This document shows positions 34,314-41,812 of a stretch of DNA of 64,000 nt, piece by piece. This DNA comes from Pseudomaricurvus alkylphenolicus (GTDB lineage: Bacteria; Pseudomonadota; Gammaproteobacteria; Pseudomonadales; Cellvibrionaceae). The position numbers and the translations under genes are program-made. The number at the start of each line of letters is the position of its first letter. The stretch's first letter is position 1. The notes beneath the pieces were generated by a model that saw nothing but the letters and a program-made list of their open reading frames with translations, had not been told where the DNA came from and ran no database searches. The stretch is from the NCBI RefSeq assembly GCF_011683955.1, contig NZ_JAAQPI010000004.1:310001-374000 (forward strand). Reading direction: 5' to 3'.

Positions 34314-36038
34314 TCAGGGTGCCTCGTAGACCACCTTGCCTCCAAACATTGTGAACGTCACCTGAGTCTCACTGATCTCGGAAGCGGGAATATCAAATAA
34401 TTGCCGATCAATGACGATCATGTCGGCAAGCTTACCCTTCTGAATAGATCCGGTTTGACCCAGAAGCTTGAGCGCTCTGGCGCCGCCCAGCGTCGAGATT
34501 TCCAGAGCCTGATGCAGGCTGATCGCCTGTTCCGGCCAGTAGCTGCCGGGGAAGTCCCCGGTGGGATGTTGGCGGGTCACCATGGCCTCAATACCCTTCC
34601 AAGGGTTCATATCCGGCAATACGGCGGGTAAATCCGAGCCTGCAGTGACATTAACACCCGCCTCCAACAAGTCCTTAAAGGGAAAGTAGCGATTGCCTCT
34701 TTCACCCAGGGCGCCAACGATCGAATTGATGATGGGTGATGGATACCAGATTGCCGGGGATGCGTCCGCAGTCACATCCAGACTGACGAAACGGGGAATA
34801 TCGTCCGGATGAATAAAACCGGCGTGGGCAATCTCGTGTCGCAAACCGCTGTTACCATTGATGCGTCGAGATTCTTCAATAGCGTCCAGCGTAACCCTCA
34901 CCGCACGATCGCCGGCGGCATGCACACTGACAGTGATACCGAGTGCATCCAGCGTTGTGATAATGCCTGCCAGCTTGGCCGGAGCAATAAGCAGGTGGCC
35001 ATTGTGCGTATCGCCACCGGTATGCTCGGGCAAATAATCATCCAGCATGGCGGCAGTTCTGGGCGCCGCCGGCACACCATCCAGAAACAGTTTTACAAAA
35101 TCGGTATTGGCGTGCTTGCCGCGATTATTGTTACGCAGTTGCGCCAGTTTCTCCAAGTCCAACGACAGTTCTTCATCTTTAAACGGTGCCGCAATCGCCA
35201 CTGCCATATGATGATTGAGTTTGCCGGCATCATCCAATGCCTTATAGGCGCGAACACCATGATGGGAGTCGCCCGCCTCCTTGATCCCGGTAATTCCGTA
35301 TGCCGTAGCCTGGGCAAGGACTTCTTCTGCGACCTGCTGGTATTCCTCGGCGGTGCGCTCCGGAATCAGCTGTAAAATCGGGTACATTGCGGCTTCATAG
35401 AGCAGGCCATTGGGTTCACCCGAGTTTTTGTCCAGAACGATATCGCCACCTTCGATACGGGTGGTTTTGTCAATACCCGCCAGTTCCAGAGCCTTACTGT
35501 TGACCCACCGATTATGGCCGGTATCGTCCTGTAAACTGATTGCCTTGTCGGTTGAAATCATATCGAGCCACAGCCTCGGAGACTGGATGTGGTTGCGGAT
35601 AAAAAAATCACTGTCCCAGCGACCGCCAACAATCCACTGGGCATCGGGCAACGCCTCCACACAACCAGAAAGCCGCTCGGCGATCTGCACCGCATCTGCA
35701 GAGGGATAAAAACTGCAATCGTATTTTTGCTCCACACCGGCCAATACGGGGTGAACGTGGGCATCGAAGAGCCCCGGCAGGGCCATTTTTCCTTGCAGGT
35801 CGATCACCCGGGTATTCTCACCACGGTACTGATGAACCTCTTTGGCGTTGCCCACATAGGCAAAGCGACCCTCTTGAATGGCTACCGCCTGTGCCCAGGG
35901 TTGTTCCGGGTTCATGGTATAGATGTTGCCGTTGGTCAGTATGGTGTGGGCCTGATGGGGTTGGACCCGGTCATTACAGGCCAGCAGAGCCAACATTGAG
36001 GCAAAGACCAACAGAATTTTGAGGCTTGACACATTCAC
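34314..36038 (-). CDS. Lipoprotein amidohydrolase, YtcJ-like (amidohydrolase 3)
   Basis: 574 residues; GTG start with AAGGAG ten bases upstream. The lipobox LLAC puts the lipid-modified cysteine at position 21. Motifs match the other two copies: TILTNGNIYTMNPEQPW, LFDAHVHPVLAG (His94, His96), ITVSVHAAGDRAVRVTLDAI, LRHEIAHAGFIHPDD, and TAGSDLPAVLPDMNPW. It should hydrolyse an amide-type bond in the periplasm. It is the third amidohydrolase lying beside a TBDR of the GPQGDLYG subgroup (TBDR6, upstream on the same strand). A terminator between TBDR6 and this gene suggests it also has its own promoter in the 196-bp gap. The 826-residue secreted protein follows 23 bp downstream. Confidence 0.93.
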   Translation of the reverse strand: MNVSSLKILLVFASMLALLACNDRVQPHQAHTILTNGNIYTMNPEQPWAQAVAIQEGRFAYVGNAKEVHQYRGENTRVIDLQGKMALPGLFDAHVHPVLAGVEQKYDCSFYPSADAVQIAERLSGCVEALPDAQWIVGGRWDSDFFIRNHIQSPRLWLDMISTDKAISLQDDTGHNRWVNSKALELAGIDKTTRIEGGDIVLDKNSGEPNGLLYEAAMYPILQLIPERTAEEYQQVAEEVLAQATAYGITGIKEAGDSHHGVRAYKALDDAGKLNHHMAVAIAAPFKDEELSLDLEKLAQLRNNNRGKHANTDFVKLFLDGVPAAPRTAAMLDDYLPEHTGGDTHNGHLLIAPAKLAGIITTLDALGITVSVHAAGDRAVRVTLDAIEESRRINGNSGLRHEIAHAGFIHPDDIPRFVSLDVTADASPAIWYPSPIINSIVGALGERGNRYFPFKDLLEAGVNVTAGSDLPAVLPDMNPWKGIEAMVTRQHPTGDFPGSYWPEQAISLHQALEISTLGGARALKLLGQTGSIQKGKLADMIVIDRQLFDIPASEISETQVTFTMFGGKVVYEAP

Positions 36039-36193
36039 GTGGTGACGACTCCTTAACTAATACTACTTAACTCGTGCAACTCTATAGAACAGATTCGGAA
36101 CCCAAATCCTCTACAATCGTCGCTCCCGGCCTCCTGCCTCCCGCGACACTCGCACTCGTATTCGGGTGTACCGTACCTCCTGTACATAAAAAT

Positions 36194-36215
36194 GGGCCGG
36201 TAATATCACCGGCCC
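36194..36215 (-). terminator. Rho-independent terminator after TBDR6
   Basis: GGGCCGGT pairs with ACCGGCCC over 8 bp with a 6-nt loop. On the minus strand ATTTTTA follows. It lies about 20 bp past the TBDR6 stop. Confidence 0.85.
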
Positions 36216-36234
36216 CCAAGAGGAGAGAGTTTTT

Positions 36235-38976
36235 TTAGTAGTTGTAGGAAAGGGTCACGCCGTAAGTTTTGGGCATGCCATTGAGCCGGATGGTGGTGGT
36301 ATTGCTCGTTGAAGTGGAACCCCAGTAGTACTCATCCGTCATATTGCGGCCCCACAGAGTTGCACTCCACTTACCCTCAGCATCGCTGATACCGGCGCGC
36401 AGATTGACGATGGTGTAGTCCGGCAGGTAAAAGAGACTGTCGGAGTTTTCTGCGGCACGGCTGCCCAGATTGTCATCCTTATAGCTGACATCGCCGCCCA
36501 GCATCATCATCAGACTCTCTGTCACCGGCCAGGAATAGGTGACGGAAGCTGTCGCCTGCCATTCCGGCGCGTTGTCCAGTTTAGAGCCGGAAGCATCAAA
36601 GGGGATCACATTGTCAAAGCTGCTGCGCTCGGGGCAGGCTGCGGGCAGGGTAACCGCACCGCCGAAGAGTCCCGCCGGGCAACTGGTGGTGAACTCTTCG
36701 ATTTCACTGTCAAGATAAGCCAGGCCCAGATTAACCACCAATCCCTGGGTCACCGCCCAGCGCATTTCGACTTCGGCTCCCTGCACCTTGGATTCAGGGA
36801 CATTGGTAATTCCAACCACATCACCAATGGGTGCAATAAAGTTATCCAACTCCTGCTTGTCTTCATAGTCATACAAGAACAATGCGGCGTTCAATTGCAT
36901 ACGACCATCGAGCAATGTGGACTTCATGCCCAGCTCAAAAGACATTAACTCTTCTTTTTCGTAAGGCAACACCTGGGTGTGGACCAATGCACCTGCGCCG
37001 TTAAAGCCGCCAGATTTAAATCCGGTAGAGACGGTGCCGTAGAACAACAGGTCGTCGTTAGGCGCATAATCCAGTGTGATTTTTCCCATCAAGTCTTCGG
37101 TATCAATGGTATCGTCGAGTGGCGTAAAGTCACCAGCCCCCGGAGTACCCACCACGTCGTTAAACAAAGCACAGTCTCCGGGCTCCAAAACGGATGGAGA
37201 AAACCCTGCGGGCTCGAAGAAAAACGGAGAAACAAAGAAGTTATAGAAACCCGCAATCGAACCGTCCCCGACATCATAAGTACAGACGCTGATGTCCCTC
37301 TCTTCTTCGGTGTAGCGAGCCCCCAAACTCAAACGGAATTGTTCAGTCAGCTGGTATTCCACATGGCCAAACACCGCCATCGACTCGCTTTCCTGGGTGT
37401 AACGGTTTTCGAGATGTAAGCCGACCGTTTCGATAAAATTCAGGTTATAAACTTCGTCAACCTCATCCTGAGAATAAAACACGCCTGCAGTCCAGTAGAG
37501 ATCATCACCGCCATTGGATTCCAGACGCAGCTCCTGGGAGAACACCTCGATTTCAGTATCATTAAAGACATCAGCATCAATCGCGGGCACTCCAGAAGTA
37601 TCATAAGTCGCTTCACGGTCATATTTATCGTAAGCCGTGATACTTGTCAGGCCTACACCACCCAAATCCCACTCCAGTTTGGCAGAAACGCCTTGCAGCG
37701 TATTGTCATTCTCTGGGCGATGGTTTTCAGTCCAATCGGCGTCTTCGTGGTCATTGGACACTGGCACTGGAGCGCCACCGACAGTAGTGGGAGTACCGGC
37801 GATGTTGTCGGACTTATTGGCAAAGTGGTGAAACTTCAACAACAGACTGGCATCGTCATTGATATCGATGTCAAACAATGCCCGCACTGCAAGCTCATCT
37901 CGTTCCCCCAACTCGTCACCCGGCCTGGTAATACTCTCCTGCCAGCCTTCTCCGGAGGTAATACTCTTAATGGCCACCCGAGCGTTAACAGCTTCACTCA
38001 AGGCTCCGCTGACATATGCTTCCACGTCAACCGTCTCATAGCGGCTATAGTCCAGCGTCACACCCGCTTCGGTTTCATCGGTGGGTTTGCGGCTGATAAA
38101 GTTAATCTGACCCGCCGTGGTATTGCGACCATAAAGATCGCCCTGAGGGCCTTTGAGAACCTCGACCCTCTCCAGATCAAATAACGCCGAACGAGTCATT
38201 ACCGGATAGGGTATGGAGGCGCCGTCGGCGTAAAGGCCCACAGTACTTGAAGCCGCTGCCGTAAAATCGTTAAAACCGACACCACGAATGGTGTATACCG
38301 GAGCGCCGGCCGGCTGACTGTTGGTTACCGTCAGGCCAGGTGTCATCTGTTCAAGATCTTCGGCGGATTTCACCCCGAAGTTTTTCAAGTCTTCCGGGGT
38401 AAACGCATTAACCGTAATACCCACATCGTTAATGCTTTGCTCTCGTTTCTGTGCAGTGACTACAATTTCTTCCAGTGTGAAGTCGTCAGTCTGAGCGAAG
38501 GCATATTGAGAGCCACCGGAACCCACCAAAAACCCAATAAACGTGGCCAGGATGCTCTTCTTTGCTGTGCCTGATTCAATCATTTTGTCTTTCCCCTCGT
38601 CATTATCGGTGCCCGGCTCCCGGAGGGTAACCATCAGCACGCCTTTGTCGGAAAGACCACCGGTGAGATCTGTGCCATGTAGCAGGCGTTCCAATGCTTC
38701 ATGTAATGTCAATCGTCCGCTGACTTCATTGGCGCTGCGAGTGACTGCCAGATCATAGGGAAACAATACCTGTACATCTGTTTGTTTCGACAAGATCGTC
38801 AAGGCTTCCGCCACGTTTCTTGCCGGCACTTGAATCTGATATACACGCTTGGCAATCACCTCTGCGCTGACGTAGCCTGCGAGCAACAACAGCAGGAGAA
38901 TTCGGCAACAGAAGCCCAACAGTCGGCGACATTTGCCCGACTCAGTGGTCTTACGAGAGATATGTCGCCTCAACAA
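36235..38976 (-). CDS. TonB-dependent transducer with STN domain and a second, internal signal peptide (TBDR6)
   Basis: About 913 residues from a TTG at 38976, which has AGAGGA seven bases upstream; the frame is open to 39000 without a ribosome-binding site. Numbering from 39000: signal anchor about 24-46, STN domain about 50-127 (QVPARNVAEALTILSKQTDV, GRLTLHEALERLL). Then, unusually, a second signal-peptide-like segment follows: Met140, Lys148-Lys149, hydrophobic 150-160, and AFAQ at 167-170. After it come LEEIVVTAQKREQSINDVG, a plug with VEVLKGPQGDLYGRNT, and a barrel ending VTLSYNY. From Met140 on it reads as a complete TBDR closely like TBDR1. FecR and a sigma factor precede it, so the long form should be the transducer of that circuit. 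Confidence 0.92.
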   Translation of the reverse strand: MLRRHISRKTTESGKCRRLLGFCCRILLLLLLAGYVSAEVIAKRVYQIQVPARNVAEALTILSKQTDVQVLFPYDLAVTRSANEVSGRLTLHEALERLLHGTDLTGGLSDKGVLMVTLREPGTDNDEGKDKMIESGTAKKSILATFIGFLVGSGGSQYAFAQTDDFTLEEIVVTAQKREQSINDVGITVNAFTPEDLKNFGVKSAEDLEQMTPGLTVTNSQPAGAPVYTIRGVGFNDFTAAASSTVGLYADGASIPYPVMTRSALFDLERVEVLKGPQGDLYGRNTTAGQINFISRKPTDETEAGVTLDYSRYETVDVEAYVSGALSEAVNARVAIKSITSGEGWQESITRPGDELGERDELAVRALFDIDINDDASLLLKFHHFANKSDNIAGTPTTVGGAPVPVSNDHEDADWTENHRPENDNTLQGVSAKLEWDLGGVGLTSITAYDKYDREATYDTSGVPAIDADVFNDTEIEVFSQELRLESNGGDDLYWTAGVFYSQDEVDEVYNLNFIETVGLHLENRYTQESESMAVFGHVEYQLTEQFRLSLGARYTEEERDISVCTYDVGDGSIAGFYNFFVSPFFFEPAGFSPSVLEPGDCALFNDVVGTPGAGDFTPLDDTIDTEDLMGKITLDYAPNDDLLFYGTVSTGFKSGGFNGAGALVHTQVLPYEKEELMSFELGMKSTLLDGRMQLNAALFLYDYEDKQELDNFIAPIGDVVGITNVPESKVQGAEVEMRWAVTQGLVVNLGLAYLDSEIEEFTTSCPAGLFGGAVTLPAACPERSSFDNVIPFDASGSKLDNAPEWQATASVTYSWPVTESLMMMLGGDVSYKDDNLGSRAAENSDSLFYLPDYTIVNLRAGISDAEGKWSATLWGRNMTDEYYWGSTSTSNTTTIRLNGMPKTYGVTLSYNY
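38581..38598 (-). promoter_or_regulatory. Possible internal ribosome-binding site and start codon within TBDR6
   Basis: On the minus strand GAGGGGAA precedes an in-frame ATG (38583) by a usable distance (about 8 bases). Starting here would give MIESGTAKKSILATF..., a normal signal peptide ending AFAQ, and a full TBDR without the STN domain. Whether it is used is unknown. Confidence 0.45.
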
Positions 38977-39062
38977 ATCATTTCCTCTACTGGAAAACAA
39001 AAAATTTTGCTTTCGGGGACAATCAGATGACAGTCACATTCGAATAACCAATAGAGAATGGA

Positions 39063-40187
39063 CTAGGGAAGGGATTTACGCAACTGGATGTGGCGATCGT
39101 CGAGTTGAGTGACCTGAATACCGAACCCGCTTTCCAGCACATCAAACATGGCCTCCAGCTCACCGACTTTAAATCGCCCACCGATACGGAGATCACGGAG
39201 CTGTGGGTCTGCGATTTCAATGGTTACCGGCATATAGCGGTTAACATCCTCTACCACCTGACTGAGTGGCTCGCCTGCAAACACAAGATAACCCTGCTGC
39301 CAGGCCAGCTGCCGCTCAAGTTCACTGCTGTCAAGCCGGTCGACGATCTTGAGCACTTGTGCGGCCACGTCCACACTCGCCGCCGGAGTAACGGCGGTAA
39401 CCTCATTGCGCATAGTCGCCGTCTGCCCCACCTCCAACGACGCCACTTTGCGCAACTCCCTAGAGGACATCAGAGTTCTTCCCATAGGTGCAATACGGCC
39501 AGGTGCTGGGTCCAGGTCCACGCGGGAGGCCAGATCCACACGCCCTTCGGTCACCACCACCTCAATCTCCTTCGAATCCAGCTTAACCGAGAATGCAGTG
39601 CCCACCGCCTTGACCATCCCTTCACCGGCAAACACCTTAAACGGCCGATCCGAATTATGTGCAACGTCAAAATGCGCCTCACCCCTCAAAAGACGAATTT
39701 TGCGCTCCTGATCGTTAAAATCCACCTGAATCTGACTATCGGTATTAATGGTAACCATGGAGCCATCAGGAAGCCGTGTCACCCTGAGCTCGCCGATGGC
39801 AGTTGCGTAGAGGCCATTGGAAACGCGGGATGCATCGCCATGCCACCACAGGCCGGTTGCCAGTAACACCGCCAACAGACAAAGAGTCGCAGCTGCACCC
39901 CAGATAGGCTTGTGCCACAGAGTCCGCCAAGGCGAAAATTCCTTGGGTCGCTCCCCCTCCGGACGATGCAATACAGGAATAGACAATTCAGTAAGGACAT
40001 TGGCGTCGCTCCAAAACGCCGAAATGCGCAACAGTTCTTCGCGGTGGGCGGGACTGCGCTCCACCCAGGCATGCAGTTCCTTCCGCTCTTCAGCGGACAA
40101 AGGCTCATCCCCGTCCAGGCGAATCAGCCAACGGCGTGCATCTTCCTCGATGGAATCACGGCTGTCAAAAGAATAGATATTGGCCAC
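39063..40187 (-). CDS. FecR-family anti-sigma factor/regulator (set 2)
   Basis: 374 residues; GTG start with AGAGG six bases upstream, 9 bp after the sigma factor stop. Domain order matches set 1: DUF4880-like N-terminus (EEDARRWLIRLDGDEPLS, HAWVERSPAHREELLRIS), one transmembrane helix (about 95-112, AAATLCLLAVLLATGLWW), the FecR domain (YATAIGELRVTRLPDGSMV, LLRGEAHFDVAHNSDRPF, AVGTAFSVKLDSK) and a C-terminal DUF4974 domain (GGRFKVGELEAMFDVLESGF). It should sit in the inner membrane, hold or activate the sigma factor and receive the signal from the STN domain of TBDR6, which begins about 90 bp downstream. Confidence 0.92.
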   Translation of the reverse strand: MANIYSFDSRDSIEEDARRWLIRLDGDEPLSAEERKELHAWVERSPAHREELLRISAFWSDANVLTELSIPVLHRPEGERPKEFSPWRTLWHKPIWGAAATLCLLAVLLATGLWWHGDASRVSNGLYATAIGELRVTRLPDGSMVTINTDSQIQVDFNDQERKIRLLRGEAHFDVAHNSDRPFKVFAGEGMVKAVGTAFSVKLDSKEIEVVVTEGRVDLASRVDLDPAPGRIAPMGRTLMSSRELRKVASLEVGQTATMRNEVTAVTPAASVDVAAQVLKIVDRLDSSELERQLAWQQGYLVFAGEPLSQVVEDVNRYMPVTIEIADPQLRDLRIGGRFKVGELEAMFDVLESGFGIQVTQLDDRHIQLRKSLP

Positions 40188-40196
40188 GCCCTGCCT

Positions 40197-40760
40197 CTAT
40201 GCGCGTCTTTTAGATCTCATATTAGCAGAGACAGCCTTCCGGGCGGGCATCTTTTCATGCAGGTAGCGGTCGCAGAGCTCCACACCTTTCATCAAGTGCT
40301 TCTCCACCGTACTCACCGCAATACCCAAACGTTCGGCAATCTCCTTGTGAGGCATGCCGTAGACCTTGCGCATCAGATAAACCTTGCGACACTGTGGTGG
40401 CAAAGCCGCCACCGCTTCACAGTGTAACCCCAAGCGCTGCTGCGCCTGCACCTCGTCTTCCAGCGTACTCTCACCCAATAAGACGTCTGAAGCGGCCTGA
40501 TCCTCTATATAATCCGTAATCTGCCGCGACTTTAGCCGCAACTCAGACACAGCGACATTCTTGGCAATCCGAAACAAAAAAGACTTGGGCTGCTCAATCA
40601 CCGCCTCCTTCTCTGCACTGAATGCACGAAGAACCGCCTCTTGGGCCACATCCTCAATATCCTGCGTATTGTGCAAAAAGCGCGAAATAAACCGCTTAAG
40701 CGCCGCCTGATGAGTCACAAACGCACCTAATACACCAGAATTTGAGTTATTCTTTTTCAT
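40197..40760 (-). CDS. ECF RNA polymerase sigma factor, FecI-like (set 2)
   Basis: 187 residues from the ATG at 40760; an in-frame GTG nine bases earlier is a possible alternative and neither has a strong ribosome-binding site. Region 2 is DIEDVAQEAVLRAFSAEKE and KSFLFRIAKNVAVSEL; region 4 is LPPQCRKVYLMRKVYGMP, then HKEIAERLGIAVSTVEKHLMKG. It is the paralogue of the set 1 sigma factor and begins a sigma - FecR - TBDR6 unit. It probably drives transcription of TBDR6 and perhaps the nearby amidohydrolase 3 when the ligand is present. Confidence 0.92.
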   Translation of the reverse strand: MKKNNSNSGVLGAFVTHQAALKRFISRFLHNTQDIEDVAQEAVLRAFSAEKEAVIEQPKSFLFRIAKNVAVSELRLKSRQITDYIEDQAASDVLLGESTLEDEVQAQQRLGLHCEAVAALPPQCRKVYLMRKVYGMPHKEIAERLGIAVSTVEKHLMKGVELCDRYLHEKMPARKAVSANMRSKRRA

Positions 40761-40869
40761 CGCTTTCACTTTCTACGCAGTCGCGTTTTCAGCCGGGAAA
40801 GATGTCAAGGTCTATTTGTATCACGCTCCCGGCCAGGAAACTGGCTCAGGAGCGAAATCACAAATAGAC

Positions 40870-41439
40870 TCAGAGCGAAGCCAACTCCTCAACCAAGGCG
40901 CTCGTGGGCAACACCCGCGCATAACCAAAGGCCAATGCCCCCATAAAGGCGGCATGCACCTTCTCCGCATCCACAGCCACACCTCCAAACTCCAAAGGCA
41001 TAGCAGCACAAGCATCGTGCGCCACACTACAAGCATAACCAAGATCGGCTGCCGCACGAGTCACCGCATCCACACACATATTGCTCATGGCACCCACAAT
41101 CACCAGGCTCTCGACACCCTCCCGATCCAGAATCTGCTTCAGCTCTGTATCACGGAAACTGTTCGCCTGCTGTTTCACCACCACCGGCTCATTCCCCTGT
41201 GGCGCTAAACTGGCATGAATCTGGGCACCCTCGGAATTGGGTTTAAAGAAGGGCGCCTCCTCCATTGGATTCTCATGACGCACATGGACTACGGGCAGCC
41301 TCTTATCCCGGAATGCCGCCAACAACACCGCAGCCTGAGATGCTGCCTTATCCCCGGCCGACAATGGCCACAAAGCACCCTCCCAGGACGGTATATAGTC
41401 ATTTTGAAGATCAATCAAAAGAAGAGCGGTTTTAGACAT
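40870..41439 (-). CDS. Cysteine hydrolase of the isochorismatase superfamily
   Basis: 189 residues, no signal peptide. The family triad is visible: Asp in LLIDLQNDY (near residue 10), Lys in VVVKQQANSF (near 88) and Cys in VGAMSNMCVDAVTRAAADLG (near 122). SNMCV with the preceding cis-peptide-type Met-Ser region is typical of nicotinamidase-like and biuret-type amidases rather than of true isochorismatases. It would hydrolyse a small amide in the cytoplasm. It lies upstream of the set 2 sigma factor on the same strand with a gap of about 110 bp. Given the amidohydrolases around it, it may act on a later amide intermediate; that is inference only. Confidence 0.85.
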   Translation of the reverse strand: MSKTALLLIDLQNDYIPSWEGALWPLSAGDKAASQAAVLLAAFRDKRLPVVHVRHENPMEEAPFFKPNSEGAQIHASLAPQGNEPVVVKQQANSFRDTELKQILDREGVESLVIVGAMSNMCVDAVTRAAADLGYACSVAHDACAAMPLEFGGVAVDAEKVHAAFMGALAFGYARVLPTSALVEELASL

Positions 41440-41740
41440 AACTACCTCAAATAACGTGAGAGAACATAGGAGGAGTCATTGTGAGGAGAATGACGAACGA
41501 ATCCCAAAGTCAGAAACGACATACTTCAGGAAAAATCGGACAACGCCAATCCTCTTTCCCATTCGGGCACCTTCTCATCAGAGAATCAGATGGAAAGCAT
41601 CATTTTATATGAATAGCACTGATGTCCGGCCCAATTGTAAGATTGATCGGCAGCGCCTTATCTCGCTGTTTTAACGATCAATACGAGACGCGAGCGAATA
41701 TGTCGTAACTCTAATAGGTCTAATCGTTATAGCTTCAAAT
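41440..41740. other. Intergenic stretch without a visible gene
   Basis: About 300 bp between the diverging cysteine hydrolase and TBDR7. Short frames here lack ribosome-binding sites and sensible composition. The hydrolase promoter must lie in it, but I cannot place it. Confidence 0.5.
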
Positions 41741-41769
41741 TTGACATATCTCTCATATTTGAGATATTT
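41741..41769 (+). promoter_or_regulatory. Candidate TBDR7 promoter with an operator-like inverted repeat
   Basis: TTGACA (41741-41746) matches the -35 consensus; 17 bases on is ATATTT, a weak -10. Between them lies ATATCTC...GAGATAT (41746-41752 and 41761-41767), a perfect 7-bp inverted repeat with an 8-nt centre that would place a bound regulator across the promoter. The T-run after it also makes it resemble a weak terminator. Confidence 0.45.
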
Positions 41770-41812
41770 TTAACCTTACAATAATATACCCATGAGAGGG
41801 AGAGATAACTCC

